Shown: positions 40,426-50,078 of the stretch, piece by piece
How positions within the stretch are numbered: the stretch's first letter is position 1
Layout: every line of letters starts with the position of its first letter
From: Bacillota bacterium
GTDB lineage: Bacteria; Bacillota; Clostridia; Saccharofermentanales; Saccharofermentanaceae
Length of the DNA stretch: 64,000 nt
Assembly: GCA_023397475.1 (NCBI GenBank)
Contig: JAEWUD010000022.1
Coordinates: 1-64,000 of the forward strand
Reading direction: 5' to 3'
Notes under the pieces: generated by a model
What the model was told of the DNA's origin: nothing
Seen by the model: the letters and a program-made list of their open reading frames with translations, nothing else
The model's database searches: none
Program-made: the position numbers and the translations under genes

Positions 40426-40980
40426 ATGGCGGAGATTTTCGAGAAGGCCTTATTGATGGATGACGCGGCTGTGAAGCGCGCATTGACGCGAATCGCACAC
40501 GAGATCGTCGAGAAGAACAAGGGCCTCGAGAGCGTCGTTCTGATCGGGATTCAGCGCCGGGGGGTTCCGATGGCGCAACGGATTGCCAAGGCTCTGGAAC
40601 GCATTGAGGGACAGGCTCCGCCATTAGGAGTTCTGGATATTACGTTCTACCGGGACGATCTCTCGAAATTATCCGTACACCCGGTGGTCAACGGCACAGA
40701 TATTCCCTTTAACATAAATGACAAGACCGTAATTCTGATCGACGATGTGCTTTTCACCGGACGCACAGTGCGCGCCGGGATCGAGGCGATCTTCGACATG
40801 GGGCGGCCGGCGGCGATTCAGTTGGCGATCATGATCGATCGCGGGCATCGGCAACTGCCTTTTCGCCCGGATTATGTCGGCAAGAACATTCCAACGTCCA
40901 ACACCGAATCCATTCACGTCGAGCTCTTGGAGATCGATGGGTGTGATCGTGTAATGCTATGTGATGAGGTGCGCGCATGA
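40426..40980 (+). CDS. pyrR: PyrR, pyrimidine operon attenuation protein / uracil phosphoribosyltransferase
   Basis: PyrR binds the pyr leader RNA in the presence of uridine nucleotides and also has weak uracil phosphoribosyltransferase activity. The 184-residue protein has the start motif ALLMDDAAVKRALTRIAHEI, the GIQRRGVPMAQRI loop, and the PRPP-binding VILIDDVLFTGRTVRA (about 100-115). GGGAGGT at 40413-40419 sets the start. The first open frame begins inside the terminator and is not used. It is the first gene of the operon and overlaps pyrB by 4 bases. Confidence 0.97.
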   Translation: MAEIFEKALLMDDAAVKRALTRIAHEIVEKNKGLESVVLIGIQRRGVPMAQRIAKALERIEGQAPPLGVLDITFYRDDLSKLSVHPVVNGTDIPFNINDKTVILIDDVLFTGRTVRAGIEAIFDMGRPAAIQLAIMIDRGHRQLPFRPDYVGKNIPTSNTESIHVELLEIDGCDRVMLCDEVRA

Positions 40981-41906
40981 AGCTTAAGAATAAAGACCTT
41001 CTCGGAATGAAGGAGCTTGAGGCGGAGGAAATCGCGGAGATCCTTCGGACTGCCGAGATGATGAAGATGGTGATGACCTCCGGCAACAAGAAAACCTCGC
41101 ATCTGCAAGGGAAGTCTGTGGTGACGCTGTTCTATGAGAACAGCACGCGTACACGTCTCTCGTTCGAGATGGCTTCGAAGTTCATGGGAGCCTCAAGCGC
41201 GAATATCTCCGCATCCGGCAGCAGTGTGAATAAGGGCGAATCGCTTCTTGATACAGCCCGGACGATAGATGTCATGTCAACGGATATTATCGCAATGCGT
41301 CACAGCCAGTCGGGAGCCCCGCATTACATCGCGAACCATATCAAGGCTTCGGTCATCAACGCAGGCGACGGAATGAACGAACATCCGACGCAGGCTCTTC
41401 TTGATATGTTTACGATGAAGGAGAAGCTAAATACTCTCGAAGGTTTGGTTGTCGCGATCTGCGGCGATGTATACCACAGCCGCGTCGCCCGTTCAAACGC
41501 GATCGGTCTCGCGAAAATGGGCGCCAAGGTGCGCGTCGCCGGGCCTTCGACCATGATGCCTCCGGGAATGGAGAAGCTCGGTTGCGAGGTTGTTCGCCGC
41601 GTTGAGGACGCTGTCTATGGGGCGGACGTCGTCATGGGACTGCGTTTGCAGCTGGAACGACAGACGAAGTCGCTTTTCCCGTCGGTGGCGGAATACGCAA
41701 GATATTATGCGATTACTCCCCAAATGTTATCGCTGGCCAAGGATAATGCGCTCATCATGCATCCGGGACCCTGCAATCACGGGGTGGAAATGCCAACGGT
41801 TGTCTATGACAGCCCGCAGTCGGTCATTAATGATCAGGTCACCAACGGGGTCGCGGTGCGAATGGCCGTCATGTATCTCCTAATGGCAAGGAGGAATCAG
41901 GAATGA
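40977..41906 (+). CDS. pyrB: Aspartate carbamoyltransferase catalytic subunit
   Basis: PyrB joins carbamoyl phosphate and aspartate. The 309-residue protein has the carbamoyl phosphate motif FYENSTRTRLSFE (about 48-60), GSSVNKGESLLDTARTI, HPTQALLDMFT and MHPGPCNHGVEM. No pyrI regulatory subunit is present, as in the Bacillus type that is controlled at the RNA level. ATGA overlaps link it to pyrR and pyrC. Confidence 0.97.
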   Translation: MKLKNKDLLGMKELEAEEIAEILRTAEMMKMVMTSGNKKTSHLQGKSVVTLFYENSTRTRLSFEMASKFMGASSANISASGSSVNKGESLLDTARTIDVMSTDIIAMRHSQSGAPHYIANHIKASVINAGDGMNEHPTQALLDMFTMKEKLNTLEGLVVAICGDVYHSRVARSNAIGLAKMGAKVRVAGPSTMMPPGMEKLGCEVVRRVEDAVYGADVVMGLRLQLERQTKSLFPSVAEYARYYAITPQMLSLAKDNALIMHPGPCNHGVEMPTVVYDSPQSVINDQVTNGVAVRMAVMYLLMARRNQE

Positions 41907-43159
41907 AGATTTGCTTAACGGGCGGAAGAATTCTCGGCGAGGGTTCTCCTGTCGATCTCTATATGGAAGACGGAATATTCGTAGAATCACTCTCCGGCAA
42001 ACCGGATCACGTGATCGATATGAAAGGGAAGGCGGTTTTCCCGGGACTTATTGACGCGCACTGCCATCTGCGCGATCCGGGGTTTGAGTATCGGGAGGAC
42101 ATCGTCTCGGGGACACGAAGTGCCGCGAAGGGCGGGTTCACATCCGTTTGCCCGATGCCCAACACAATGCCCGTCTGTGATAATCCATCGGTCGTAAGAA
42201 GCATTGTCGCGAAGGCGCGAGCGGGAGCATCCGCGAACGTTTTCCCGATCGGTGCCGTAAGCAAGGGCTTGGCGGGCAAGGAACTCGCCGAGTATGGGCT
42301 GATGAAGGAAGAGGGCATTGTTGCGGTTTCCGATGACGGTAAGCCTGTCGCGACGGCGGATTTGATGCGCAAGGCGATGCAGTACGCCTCAGACTTCTCA
42401 CTGCTGGTCATGAATCACTGCGAGGAGATGTCACTGGCCGATGGCGCGATGAATGAGGGAGCGGTTTCCACCGAAATGGGCTTGCGAGGGATTTCCACAG
42501 CGGCCGAGGACATCATGATCGCTCGCGATATCACTCTCTCGGAATATCTCGACATACCCGTGCACATTTGCCATGTCAGCACCAAAGGCGGTATCGAGAT
42601 GATCCGTTCGGCAAAGGCACGCGGCGTTAAGGTGACCGCAGAGACCTGTCCGCATTATTTTGTACTTACTGAGGACAGCTGCCGGGGGTTTGATACGAAC
42701 GCGAAGATGAATCCGCCTTTGCGAAAAGAAGAAGACCGTCTGGCGGTTATTCAGGGTCTTGCCGACAAAACGATCGATATGATCGTCACGGATCATGCCC
42801 CGCACCATCCGGATGAGAAAGAAATCGAGTTCGCGCTTGCGAATAATGGAATCGTAGGTTTTGAGACGGCTTTCTCCCTAGCGTACACCTATCTGGTGAA
42901 GCCGGGACACCTGACCATCGCTGATCTTATCGAAGCAATGTCGATTTTCCCGTCGAAGCTCTTGCGCCTGAATCGAGGTAGCCTGGAAGCGGGAAAACCT
43001 GCGGACATCGCGGTGTTCGATCTCGATAACGCCTTCATCTTTCGAAAAGATCAAATGCTTTCGAAGGCCAGAAACACACCTTTTGACGGATATGAACTGT
43101 ATGGAGAGACCATGCTTACGATAGCGGGAGGAAGAATAACGTATGAGAAACTTTGCTGA
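41903..43159 (+). CDS. pyrC: Dihydroorotase
   Basis: PyrC closes carbamoyl aspartate to dihydroorotate. The 418-residue protein is a type I (long) amidohydrolase: DAHCHLRDPGFEYREDI (two metal histidines), the MNHCEE histidine, HICHVSTKGG, and VTDHAPHHPDEK with the catalytic aspartate. Between pyrB and pyrF it overlaps both (4 and 17 bases), so the genes are tightly coupled. Confidence 0.97.
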   Translation: MKICLTGGRILGEGSPVDLYMEDGIFVESLSGKPDHVIDMKGKAVFPGLIDAHCHLRDPGFEYREDIVSGTRSAAKGGFTSVCPMPNTMPVCDNPSVVRSIVAKARAGASANVFPIGAVSKGLAGKELAEYGLMKEEGIVAVSDDGKPVATADLMRKAMQYASDFSLLVMNHCEEMSLADGAMNEGAVSTEMGLRGISTAAEDIMIARDITLSEYLDIPVHICHVSTKGGIEMIRSAKARGVKVTAETCPHYFVLTEDSCRGFDTNAKMNPPLRKEEDRLAVIQGLADKTIDMIVTDHAPHHPDEKEIEFALANNGIVGFETAFSLAYTYLVKPGHLTIADLIEAMSIFPSKLLRLNRGSLEAGKPADIAVFDLDNAFIFRKDQMLSKARNTPFDGYELYGETMLTIAGGRITYEKLC

Positions 43160-44090
43160 TCGGTTAACGGAGCGCATCGCCGCCTGTAAGAACCCTACGG
43201 TCATGGGACTTGATCCGCTGATCGAGTACGTTCCACAACATATTCGTGACGAATATGACCGCAACTTCTCGGACAAAGAGGAAGCAACCGCGGAAGCGAT
43301 CCTCGCTTTCAACTGTCAGATGATCGACGCGGTAGCCGACATCATTCCCGCGATAAAGCCGCAATTTGCTTATTATGAGAAATACGGTCTCTTTGGTCTT
43401 ACTGCTTTGAAGAAGACAATTTCTTACGCGAAAAGCAAAGGGATGATCGTTATCGCCGATGCGAAACGCAATGATATCGGGTCGACGGCCGAAGCGTATT
43501 CCGGTGCAATTATCGGATCTACAACGCTTATCGACCAATCCACAGTTCGTATTCTGGATGCGGACGCGATAACACTGAACGCATATCTGGGCATCGACGG
43601 GATCAAGCCTTTCCTTGACACAGCCAAGGCGGACGGCAAAGGCATGTTCATCCTTGTCCGCACATCAAATCCCTCGGCGGGAGATTTCCAGGACTTAATC
43701 ACGGAGGGCGGTAAACCTCTGTACGAAAGAGTTGCGGAGAAAGTGTCCGAATGGGGCGAGGGCTTGGTCGGAGAATCAGGTTACAGTTCTGTCGGTGCCG
43801 TTGTCGGCGCAACATGGCCGGAACAGGCGAAAACGCTGCGTCAAACGATGAAGAGAGCGCTGATCCTCGTTCCCGGCTACGGCGCACAGGGAGCCGGCGC
43901 GGATCAGGCGGCTCAGAACTTCGACGAGACCGGAAGGGGAGCGATTGTCAATGCCTCCAGAAGCTTGATGTGTGCATATATGAAGCGACCGGATCTTGCG
44001 CCAACGGAATTCAAGGTTGCTTTGATTGACGAGGCGGTTCGGATGCGAGATGATCTTAATCAAGCAATTGAGAGAATAAAAGCCGAATAA
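43143..44090 (+). CDS. pyrF: Orotidine 5'-phosphate decarboxylase, type 2
   Basis: PyrF makes UMP from OMP. The 315-residue length and the motifs CKNPTVMGLDPLIEYVP, IPAIKPQFAYYEKYGL and the catalytic VIADAKRNDIGSTAEAY identify the longer type 2 family rather than the ~240-residue type 1. LVPGYGAQGAGA is the phosphate-binding segment. The start lies 17 bases inside pyrC. A gap of 87 bases then precedes carB and holds an internal promoter. Confidence 0.96.
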   Translation: MRNFADRLTERIAACKNPTVMGLDPLIEYVPQHIRDEYDRNFSDKEEATAEAILAFNCQMIDAVADIIPAIKPQFAYYEKYGLFGLTALKKTISYAKSKGMIVIADAKRNDIGSTAEAYSGAIIGSTTLIDQSTVRILDADAITLNAYLGIDGIKPFLDTAKADGKGMFILVRTSNPSAGDFQDLITEGGKPLYERVAEKVSEWGEGLVGESGYSSVGAVVGATWPEQAKTLRQTMKRALILVPGYGAQGAGADQAAQNFDETGRGAIVNASRSLMCAYMKRPDLAPTEFKVALIDEAVRMRDDLNQAIERIKAE

Positions 44091-44096
44091 ACAGGC

Positions 44097-44125
44097 TTGC
44101 CGGAGATCCCGCACTACTGTATAAT
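44097..44125 (+). promoter_or_regulatory. Internal promoter before carB
   Basis: TTGCCG at 44097-44102 and a perfect TATAAT at 44120-44125 are 17 bases apart in the pyrF-carB gap. It would allow carB-pyrK-pyrD expression independent of the PyrR attenuator. Confidence 0.6.
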
Positions 44126-44177
44126 AATGCAGATATGCGAATAATGATACACACCTTCGAGATATAAGGAGAAGTCT

Positions 44178-47100
44178 ATGCCAAGAAGAAGTGACGTGAA
44201 GAGAGTTATGGTTATCGGATCAGGGCCGATTATTATCGGACAGGCCGCGGAATTCGATTATGCGGGTACGCAAGCTTGTCGCGCATTGAAGTCTGAAGGC
44301 TTCTATGTCGTGCTGGTCAACAGCAACCCGGCGACAATCATGACGGATCCGGATATGGCGGACAAAGTCTTTCTCGAGCCATTACAGATCGATGTGATCA
44401 AGAAGCTGATCATCGACGAGAGGATTGACGGACTTCTGGCTTCCCTCGGCGGTCAGACGGGTCTGAACTTCGCGATGGAATTGGCAGAATGCGGATTTCT
44501 CGAAGAGCAGGGCGTTGTTCTGATGGGCACGCAGCCGCAGGGAATCAAGATGGGTGAGGACAGAGAGGATTTTCGCTCTGCCATGTTACGAATCAATGAG
44601 CCATGCATTCCTTCGGAAACGGCAAATTCGATTGAGGAGTGTCTTCGTATCGCCGATACCATCGGTTATCCGGTCATCGTTCGTCCCGCGTTTACTCTCG
44701 GCGGAACCGGAGGCGGAATCGTGAAGGATAAGGATGAGCTGGTAGAGGTCGCTACGATGGGTATTGCCCTGAGTCGTGTTCATCAGGTCCTAATCGAGAA
44801 GAGCATTGCCGGATGGAAAGAAATTGAGTTCGAAGCGGTACGCGATGCGAAGGGCAACAAGATCACCATCTGTTCGATGGAGAACTTCGACCCGGTTGGC
44901 GTACACACCGGAGATTCCATCGTCGTGGCGCCGGCGCAGACGCTTACGGATATCGAGTATCAGACGCTCAGAACATCCGCATTGAAGATTGTCGAGGAAT
45001 TGAGAATTGTCGGCGGATGCAACGTGCAATTCGCTCAACACCCTACGAAGCCGGACTATGCCGTCATCGAGGTAAATCCTCGTTTGTCCAGATCGTCAGC
45101 ATTGGCGTCCAAAGCAACGGGATACCCGATTGCAAAGGTTGCTTCCAAAATTGCTTGCGGATATTCTCTGGACGAGATACCCAACGAGGTCACCGGTTGC
45201 ACGAAGGCTTGCTTCGAACCCGCGCTCGATTATATCGTTACCAAGATTCCGAAGTTCCCCTTCGATAAATTTGTCAAGGCCAAGCGTACGCTCGGCACAC
45301 AGATGAAGGCGACCGGAGAGGTAATGTCAATCGCAAATACTTTCGAAGCGTCGCTGATGAAGGCGATCCGGTCTCTGGAACTCAATATTTACGGGCTACT
45401 GGTTCCGACGATTCATGAGCTGTCGGATGAGGATCTCGAGATAAAGATCGATGTCGTCGACGACATGCGTATGTTTGTCCTCTCGGAAGCCTTGCGAAGA
45501 GGTTACACCGTTGAATCTCTGTATGCCCGGACGTTGGTCGATAAGTTCTTTCTGACGAAGCTTCTGAACCTGGTGAAGACAGAAGAGGCCATCATCGCCT
45601 GTAAGGCAACGGGTGAGATCCCCGAGGATCTCTTCGTCCGCGCAGTGAAAATGGCCTTCACAGACTCCTATATCGCAAAGTTGACGGGCATCTCCGCGGA
45701 TCTTATCCGTGAACGTAGAAAGGGTATGGGACTTGTTCATACCTTCAAGATGGTTGATACTTGCGCCGGCGAATATAAAGCGGTCACCCCGTACTATTAT
45801 TCAACCTTCGACCGATATAACGAAGCCGAGAGAACGGATCGCAAGAAGGTTCTGGTTCTCGGTTCCGGTCCGATCCGTATCGGTCAGGGTATTGAGTTCG
45901 ACTACTGCTCGGTACATTCTGTCTGGGCTCTTCGCAAACTCGGATATGAAGCGATCATAGCCAATAATAATCCGGAAACGGTCTCAACAGATTTCGACAC
46001 GTCAGATCGACTGTACTTTGAGCCGTTGACGGCGGACGATGTTCGCGCGATCATCGAGAATGAGAAGCCGGACGGATGCATCTGCCAGTTCGGAGGACAG
46101 ACGGCGATCAAGTTGATCAAGGCGGTCTCGGATATGGGTGTTCCGATCTTTGGAACCTCGGCAGAAATGGTTGACGCAGCGGAAGACCGCGAGAAATTCG
46201 ACGCGATTCTTGAAGAATGTGAGATTAAGCGTCCGGCCGGAAGCACGGTCTTCACGACAGAAGATGCCCTCTATACCGCTAACAAACTGACATATCCCGT
46301 TCTGGTTCGTCCGTCCTATGTTCTTGGCGGGCAGGGGATGGCCATCGTAAACAGCGATCAGGAGATGATCGAATACATGCGTATCATCAACCTGGTAGAG
46401 CAGGAACATCCGATTCTCGTCGACAAGTATCTGCGGGGTGTCGAGCTTGAGGTCGACGCGGTATGTGACGGCAAGAACATTCTGATTCCGGGAATTATGG
46501 AACATCTGGAACGAGCCGGAGTCCACTCCGGAGACTCGATCTCGATTTTCCCGGCATATATCTCGAACCGTATCCGTGACATTATCGTCGAATATACCAG
46601 AAAGCTTGCACTGGCGTTGAAGGTCATCGGCCTCGTAAACATCCAGTTCATTCTTTACAACGATGAGGTGTATGTCATTGAGGTAAATCCGCGCTCATCC
46701 AGAACCGTTCCTTATATCAGCAAGGTTACGGGGATTCCGATCGTCGATGTCGCCACGCAGATTATGCTCGGAAGTACGCTCTCGGATTTCCCGTTCGGGA
46801 CGGGTCTTTTCGCGAGATATCCTTGGGTGTATGCGGTGAAGGCGCCGGTTTTCTCTTTCGAAAAGCTGCACGATGTCGACATCAGCCTCGGGCCGGAGAT
46901 GAAGAGCACGGGCGAAGTCTTAGGACTCTCGACGAACTATGCGGAAGCGATGTATAAGGCGATTCTGGCATCCGGCTTCAAGTTCCCGACCAAGGGACAG
47001 GGAGTTCTTCTGACGGTTCGAGACAGTGACAAGAGAGATCTGATTCCCTTGGCGGAGAAGCTGTTTCACCTTGGATTTGAGCTCTTCGGAACCGGCGGAA

Positions 47101-47468
47101 CGGCGAATTACCTGAACCGTGCCGGGATTCCGACGAGCAGTGTCAGAAAGCTTGAAGATGCGTCTCCGAATTCGAGAGATTATATCGCAGAAGGGAAGAT
47201 CCGTCTCCTCGTCAACACGGAATCGAACAATTCTGTCATGATCAATAACGGATTTAGACTCCGTCGTATCTGTATTGAGCACGGTGTTCCGACAATCACT
47301 TCGCTCGACACTCTGGTTGCCGTCATCGAATGTCTTGAGAGAGATCTAAGGCCGAGTGACCTTACGGCCTACGAGCTCTCTACCTTTGCCGAAATTGTCG
47401 CCAAGACAAGAGGCAATGATCTTCCGGAGAAGGAGACACCTCCGGAGAACAAGATGCTCAGTAAGTAA
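44178..47468 (+). CDS. carB: Carbamoyl-phosphate synthase large subunit
   Basis: CarB makes carbamoyl phosphate from bicarbonate, ATP and ammonia delivered by the CarA glutaminase. The 1096-residue protein shows the two homologous ATP-grasp halves: the first opening with VMVIGSGPIIIGQAAEFDY, the second with VLVLGSGPIRIGQGIEFDY at about 556. NPRLSRSSALASKATGYPIA and NPRSSRTVPYISKVTGIPIV are the repeated signature segments. An MGS-like allosteric domain is at the C-terminus (VLLTVRDSDKRDLIPLAEKL). No carA lies in this window. AAGGAG at 44166-44171 sets the start. Confidence 0.98.
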   Translation: MPRRSDVKRVMVIGSGPIIIGQAAEFDYAGTQACRALKSEGFYVVLVNSNPATIMTDPDMADKVFLEPLQIDVIKKLIIDERIDGLLASLGGQTGLNFAMELAECGFLEEQGVVLMGTQPQGIKMGEDREDFRSAMLRINEPCIPSETANSIEECLRIADTIGYPVIVRPAFTLGGTGGGIVKDKDELVEVATMGIALSRVHQVLIEKSIAGWKEIEFEAVRDAKGNKITICSMENFDPVGVHTGDSIVVAPAQTLTDIEYQTLRTSALKIVEELRIVGGCNVQFAQHPTKPDYAVIEVNPRLSRSSALASKATGYPIAKVASKIACGYSLDEIPNEVTGCTKACFEPALDYIVTKIPKFPFDKFVKAKRTLGTQMKATGEVMSIANTFEASLMKAIRSLELNIYGLLVPTIHELSDEDLEIKIDVVDDMRMFVLSEALRRGYTVESLYARTLVDKFFLTKLLNLVKTEEAIIACKATGEIPEDLFVRAVKMAFTDSYIAKLTGISADLIRERRKGMGLVHTFKMVDTCAGEYKAVTPYYYSTFDRYNEAERTDRKKVLVLGSGPIRIGQGIEFDYCSVHSVWALRKLGYEAIIANNNPETVSTDFDTSDRLYFEPLTADDVRAIIENEKPDGCICQFGGQTAIKLIKAVSDMGVPIFGTSAEMVDAAEDREKFDAILEECEIKRPAGSTVFTTEDALYTANKLTYPVLVRPSYVLGGQGMAIVNSDQEMIEYMRIINLVEQEHPILVDKYLRGVELEVDAVCDGKNILIPGIMEHLERAGVHSGDSISIFPAYISNRIRDIIVEYTRKLALALKVIGLVNIQFILYNDEVYVIEVNPRSSRTVPYISKVTGIPIVDVATQIMLGSTLSDFPFGTGLFARYPWVYAVKAPVFSFEKLHDVDISLGPEMKSTGEVLGLSTNYAEAMYKAILASGFKFPTKGQGVLLTVRDSDKRDLIPLAEKLFHLGFELFGTGGTANYLNRAGIPTSSVRKLEDASPNSRDYIAEGKIRLLVNTESNNSVMINNGFRLRRICIEHGVPTITSLDTLVAVIECLERDLRPSDLTAYELSTFAEIVAKTRGNDLPEKETPPENKMLSK

Positions 47469-47492
47469 TGCCACAATATGAAGGCGGATCGT

Positions 47493-48269
47493 ATGGAAAA
47501 AGAATATTCCTTACCCTTAAAGGACATTCGGCCGGTCGGCAAAGATAATTATCTTCTGACTTTCCAATGTCCGGAGATTGCTTCCCGGGCTAATCCCGGT
47601 CAGTTTGTCAACATCTCCTGCGGCTTATTTCTGAAGCGCCCCTTCGGGATATGCTCGGCTGACCCGAAAAACGGTGAATTCTCGATCGGTGTTCGCGTGA
47701 TCGGTGACGGTACCCGCAAGATTTCACAATCCCGGGTCGGTGATGTTTTTGAGATTCTCGGTCCGCTGGGACATGGTTTCAACTTCGACGGCATTCAGAA
47801 ACTTCTTGTCGTCGGAGGAGGTACCGGGGTTTTTCCGTTGCATTTTGCGCTCTCCCGGGCGGCGGCGCTTGGTATTCCGACGATTTGCGTAAACGGTTAT
47901 CGATCCGCATCGGAGACTGTTATGCTGGATGAGTGCCGGATCGCATCGGATTGCTTCTGTGTTTCGACCGACGCGGGCGATCTCGGAACGAAGGGAACGG
48001 TAATCGATGTTCTGTCTTCCATGGAACTTGATCCGGGGCTCGCGGTATTTACCGTCGGACCGGAGATCATGATGAAGAAAGTGTCCGAATGGGCAGTGGG
48101 TCGAGATTTTGCCTGCCAGGTTTCCATGGAGAAACGTATGGCCTGCGGTGTCGGCGCCTGTCTGGTATGCGTATGCAAGATGAAAGCCGCAGATCAACCG
48201 GACGGTTTCACACACGTCCGTTGCTGTAAAGAAGGCCCCGTAATGAATGCATCGGAGGTCGTATGGTAG
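47493..48269 (+). CDS. pyrK: PyrK, electron-transfer subunit of dihydroorotate dehydrogenase B
   Basis: PyrK carries FAD and a 2Fe-2S cluster and passes electrons from dihydroorotate oxidation by PyrD to NAD+. The 258-residue protein has an FNR-like fold (RPFGICSADPKNG, FEILGPLGHGFN, LLVVGGGTGVFPL) and the cluster cysteines in MACGVGACLVCVCK plus a later CCKEGPV. ATG 47493 is preferred because AAGGCGGA lies 4 bases upstream. ATG 47478, five codons earlier, is the alternative. It overlaps pyrD by 7 bases. Confidence 0.95.
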   Translation: MEKEYSLPLKDIRPVGKDNYLLTFQCPEIASRANPGQFVNISCGLFLKRPFGICSADPKNGEFSIGVRVIGDGTRKISQSRVGDVFEILGPLGHGFNFDGIQKLLVVGGGTGVFPLHFALSRAAALGIPTICVNGYRSASETVMLDECRIASDCFCVSTDAGDLGTKGTVIDVLSSMELDPGLAVFTVGPEIMMKKVSEWAVGRDFACQVSMEKRMACGVGACLVCVCKMKAADQPDGFTHVRCCKEGPVMNASEVVW

Positions 48270-49177
48270 ATTTATCCGTTCAGGTTGGGAAGACACACTT
48301 ACGTAATCCCATTCTTCTTGCGTCCGGTACCTGTGGTTTCGGTCGCGAGCTAAGCGAATATTGTGATTTGTCCAAGGTCGGAGGAATTTGTTCAAAGGGA
48401 CTAACCGTCTTGCCGCGCGAGGGGAATCAAGGCTGTCGTGTCGCCGAAACGCCCTCGGGCATGTTGAACAGTGTCGGACTTCAGAATCCCGGACTGGATG
48501 CATTTCTTCGCACGGAACTCGCATTTATGCGAACTCTTGGAACGACGGTCATCGTCAATGTTGCCGGCCATCAGCCGGAGGATTATCAGAGGATGGTTTC
48601 TGTCCTCGGGAGAGAAGAGGGTGTTGATGTTCTTGAACTCAATCTCTCCTGTCCGAACGTCAAAGAGGGCTGCATGACGATCGGAGCGACATCGGAAGGT
48701 GTCTCGCAGATCGTCAAATTCGTTCGTGATCTTACCGACAAACCAATCTGGGTGAAGCTGACCCCCAATGTGACGGCGATTGCTCCGATTGCTCTGGCTG
48801 CTCAGGAGGCAGGTGCCGATGCGGTTGTTCTGATTAACACCTTGTTGGGCATGGCGATCGATATACGGTCACGTCGCCCGGTTCTGACCAATAATACGGG
48901 AGGACTGTCGGGTCCGGCGATCAAACCGGTCGCTTTGCGTATGGTCAATGAGTGTGCGCGCGTTCTCTCGATCCCGATCATCGGATGCGGCGGTGTCATG
49001 TCAGCACGGGATGTTCTTGAATTCATGATCGCCGGCTCAGCTGCGGTGGAAATTGGCACGGCTTCTTTACTCCACCCTGCGGTATGTGAGAAGATAGTTA
49101 TTGAACTGGAATCCTATTGTGAAGAGAACGGGCTGGAGAAGATATCCGCATTGACAAATACACTGGAACTTTGGTAG
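48263..49177 (+). CDS. pyrD: Dihydroorotate dehydrogenase B, catalytic subunit
   Basis: PyrD oxidises dihydroorotate to orotate with FMN. The 304-residue protein is class 1B: RNPILLASGTCGFG start, SKGLTVLPREGN, the catalytic cysteine in LNLSCPNVKEG, INTLLGMAIDI, GGLSGPAIKPVAL and IIGCGGVMSARDVLEFMIAGSAAVEIGTA. It is paired with pyrK directly upstream, which fixes the NAD-linked class. Confidence 0.97.
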   Translation: MVDLSVQVGKTHLRNPILLASGTCGFGRELSEYCDLSKVGGICSKGLTVLPREGNQGCRVAETPSGMLNSVGLQNPGLDAFLRTELAFMRTLGTTVIVNVAGHQPEDYQRMVSVLGREEGVDVLELNLSCPNVKEGCMTIGATSEGVSQIVKFVRDLTDKPIWVKLTPNVTAIAPIALAAQEAGADAVVLINTLLGMAIDIRSRRPVLTNNTGGLSGPAIKPVALRMVNECARVLSIPIIGCGGVMSARDVLEFMIAGSAAVEIGTASLLHPAVCEKIVIELESYCEENGLEKISALTNTLELW

Positions 49178-49211
49178 ACGTTATCACTGCGATGTGATGG
49201 AGGAGAGATAT

Positions 49212-50078
49212 ATGGGGAATCCGATTATTGATGCATTGTTCACTACAGGTGCCGTTCGCGTATGCGAACCGGATCAGCCGTTCTGGTATACCTCGGGAAC
49301 TCTCGGACCCTTCTACATCAATACGCATTTTCTTTTCGGGAGTGAACGGGAGGCGACGGATCTTCTTCTCTTAATTGAGGAAGCTGCGTATGCGGATCGA
49401 ATCTCCTTTATTGACGTTCTGTTGCAGGCATTGTTGCGCCAGTATGAGAATAATGCGACATATAAGTTGGTAATCGACCGGATTGTCGATGAGGCCTCTG
49501 CTCTTTCCTTTGATTTCATTTCCGGCGGAGAGCGTCGGGATTTCTTTTTCTCTGTTCTGCCGGCCTATTTCCTGAAAAAGCCTCACTTGTCGATATTCAA
49601 AGATATGCAGGCGGTCTATACCAATGCAACCTTTACGGAATCAATTCCGGTTTATGAGGTACCCATGGCCGGAAAGAGAGCCCTTCATATCGCGGATCTT
49701 GTAACGGAGGCTTCGAGTTATACGCGTGCGTGGATCCCCGTCATCCGCGAATTCGGCGGCGTTATGGAGGACACCATTGCGGTCGTCAATCGCAAGCAGG
49801 GAGGCGAGCAGATCCTCCGTGATGAGCAGGTCATACTTCATGCTTTTGTCGATATTGATAACACGCTCTTCCAGAGTGCGGTCGATATCGGAGTCATCAC
49901 AGAAGCCCAGAGAGCTTTGGTTCAGGGCTTCATGGAGCAACCATCCGCATTTATGGCGAAGTTTCTGGAAACGCATCCCGACTTCATCGCCAATGAGATC
50001 AACAAGGGCGGCAAAGCGAGAGAACGTGCTGAACTTGCAATCTCCAAAGGTTACGCGAAGGGCATCACCTGTTCATGA
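49212..50078 (+). CDS. pyrE: Divergent orotate phosphoribosyltransferase-like protein
   Basis: The position directly after pyrD makes this the candidate for the missing PyrE step (orotate plus PRPP to OMP). The 288-residue protein has a PyrE-like opening (WYTSGTLGPFYINTHFLFGS) and a middle FISGGERRDFFFS segment where the family substrate loop is expected. It also has a degenerate PRPP motif, ALHIADLVTEASSY, in place of the usual acidic pair and T-T/G-G loop. It is much longer than classical PyrE (~200). Similar long proteins occur in Clostridia and are called orotate phosphoribosyltransferase, but catalysis is inferred. GGAGGAG (49199-49205) sets the start at 49212. It overlaps the next gene by 4 bases. 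Confidence 0.7.
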   Translation: MGNPIIDALFTTGAVRVCEPDQPFWYTSGTLGPFYINTHFLFGSEREATDLLLLIEEAAYADRISFIDVLLQALLRQYENNATYKLVIDRIVDEASALSFDFISGGERRDFFFSVLPAYFLKKPHLSIFKDMQAVYTNATFTESIPVYEVPMAGKRALHIADLVTEASSYTRAWIPVIREFGGVMEDTIAVVNRKQGGEQILRDEQVILHAFVDIDNTLFQSAVDIGVITEAQRALVQGFMEQPSAFMAKFLETHPDFIANEINKGGKARERAELAISKGYAKGITCS

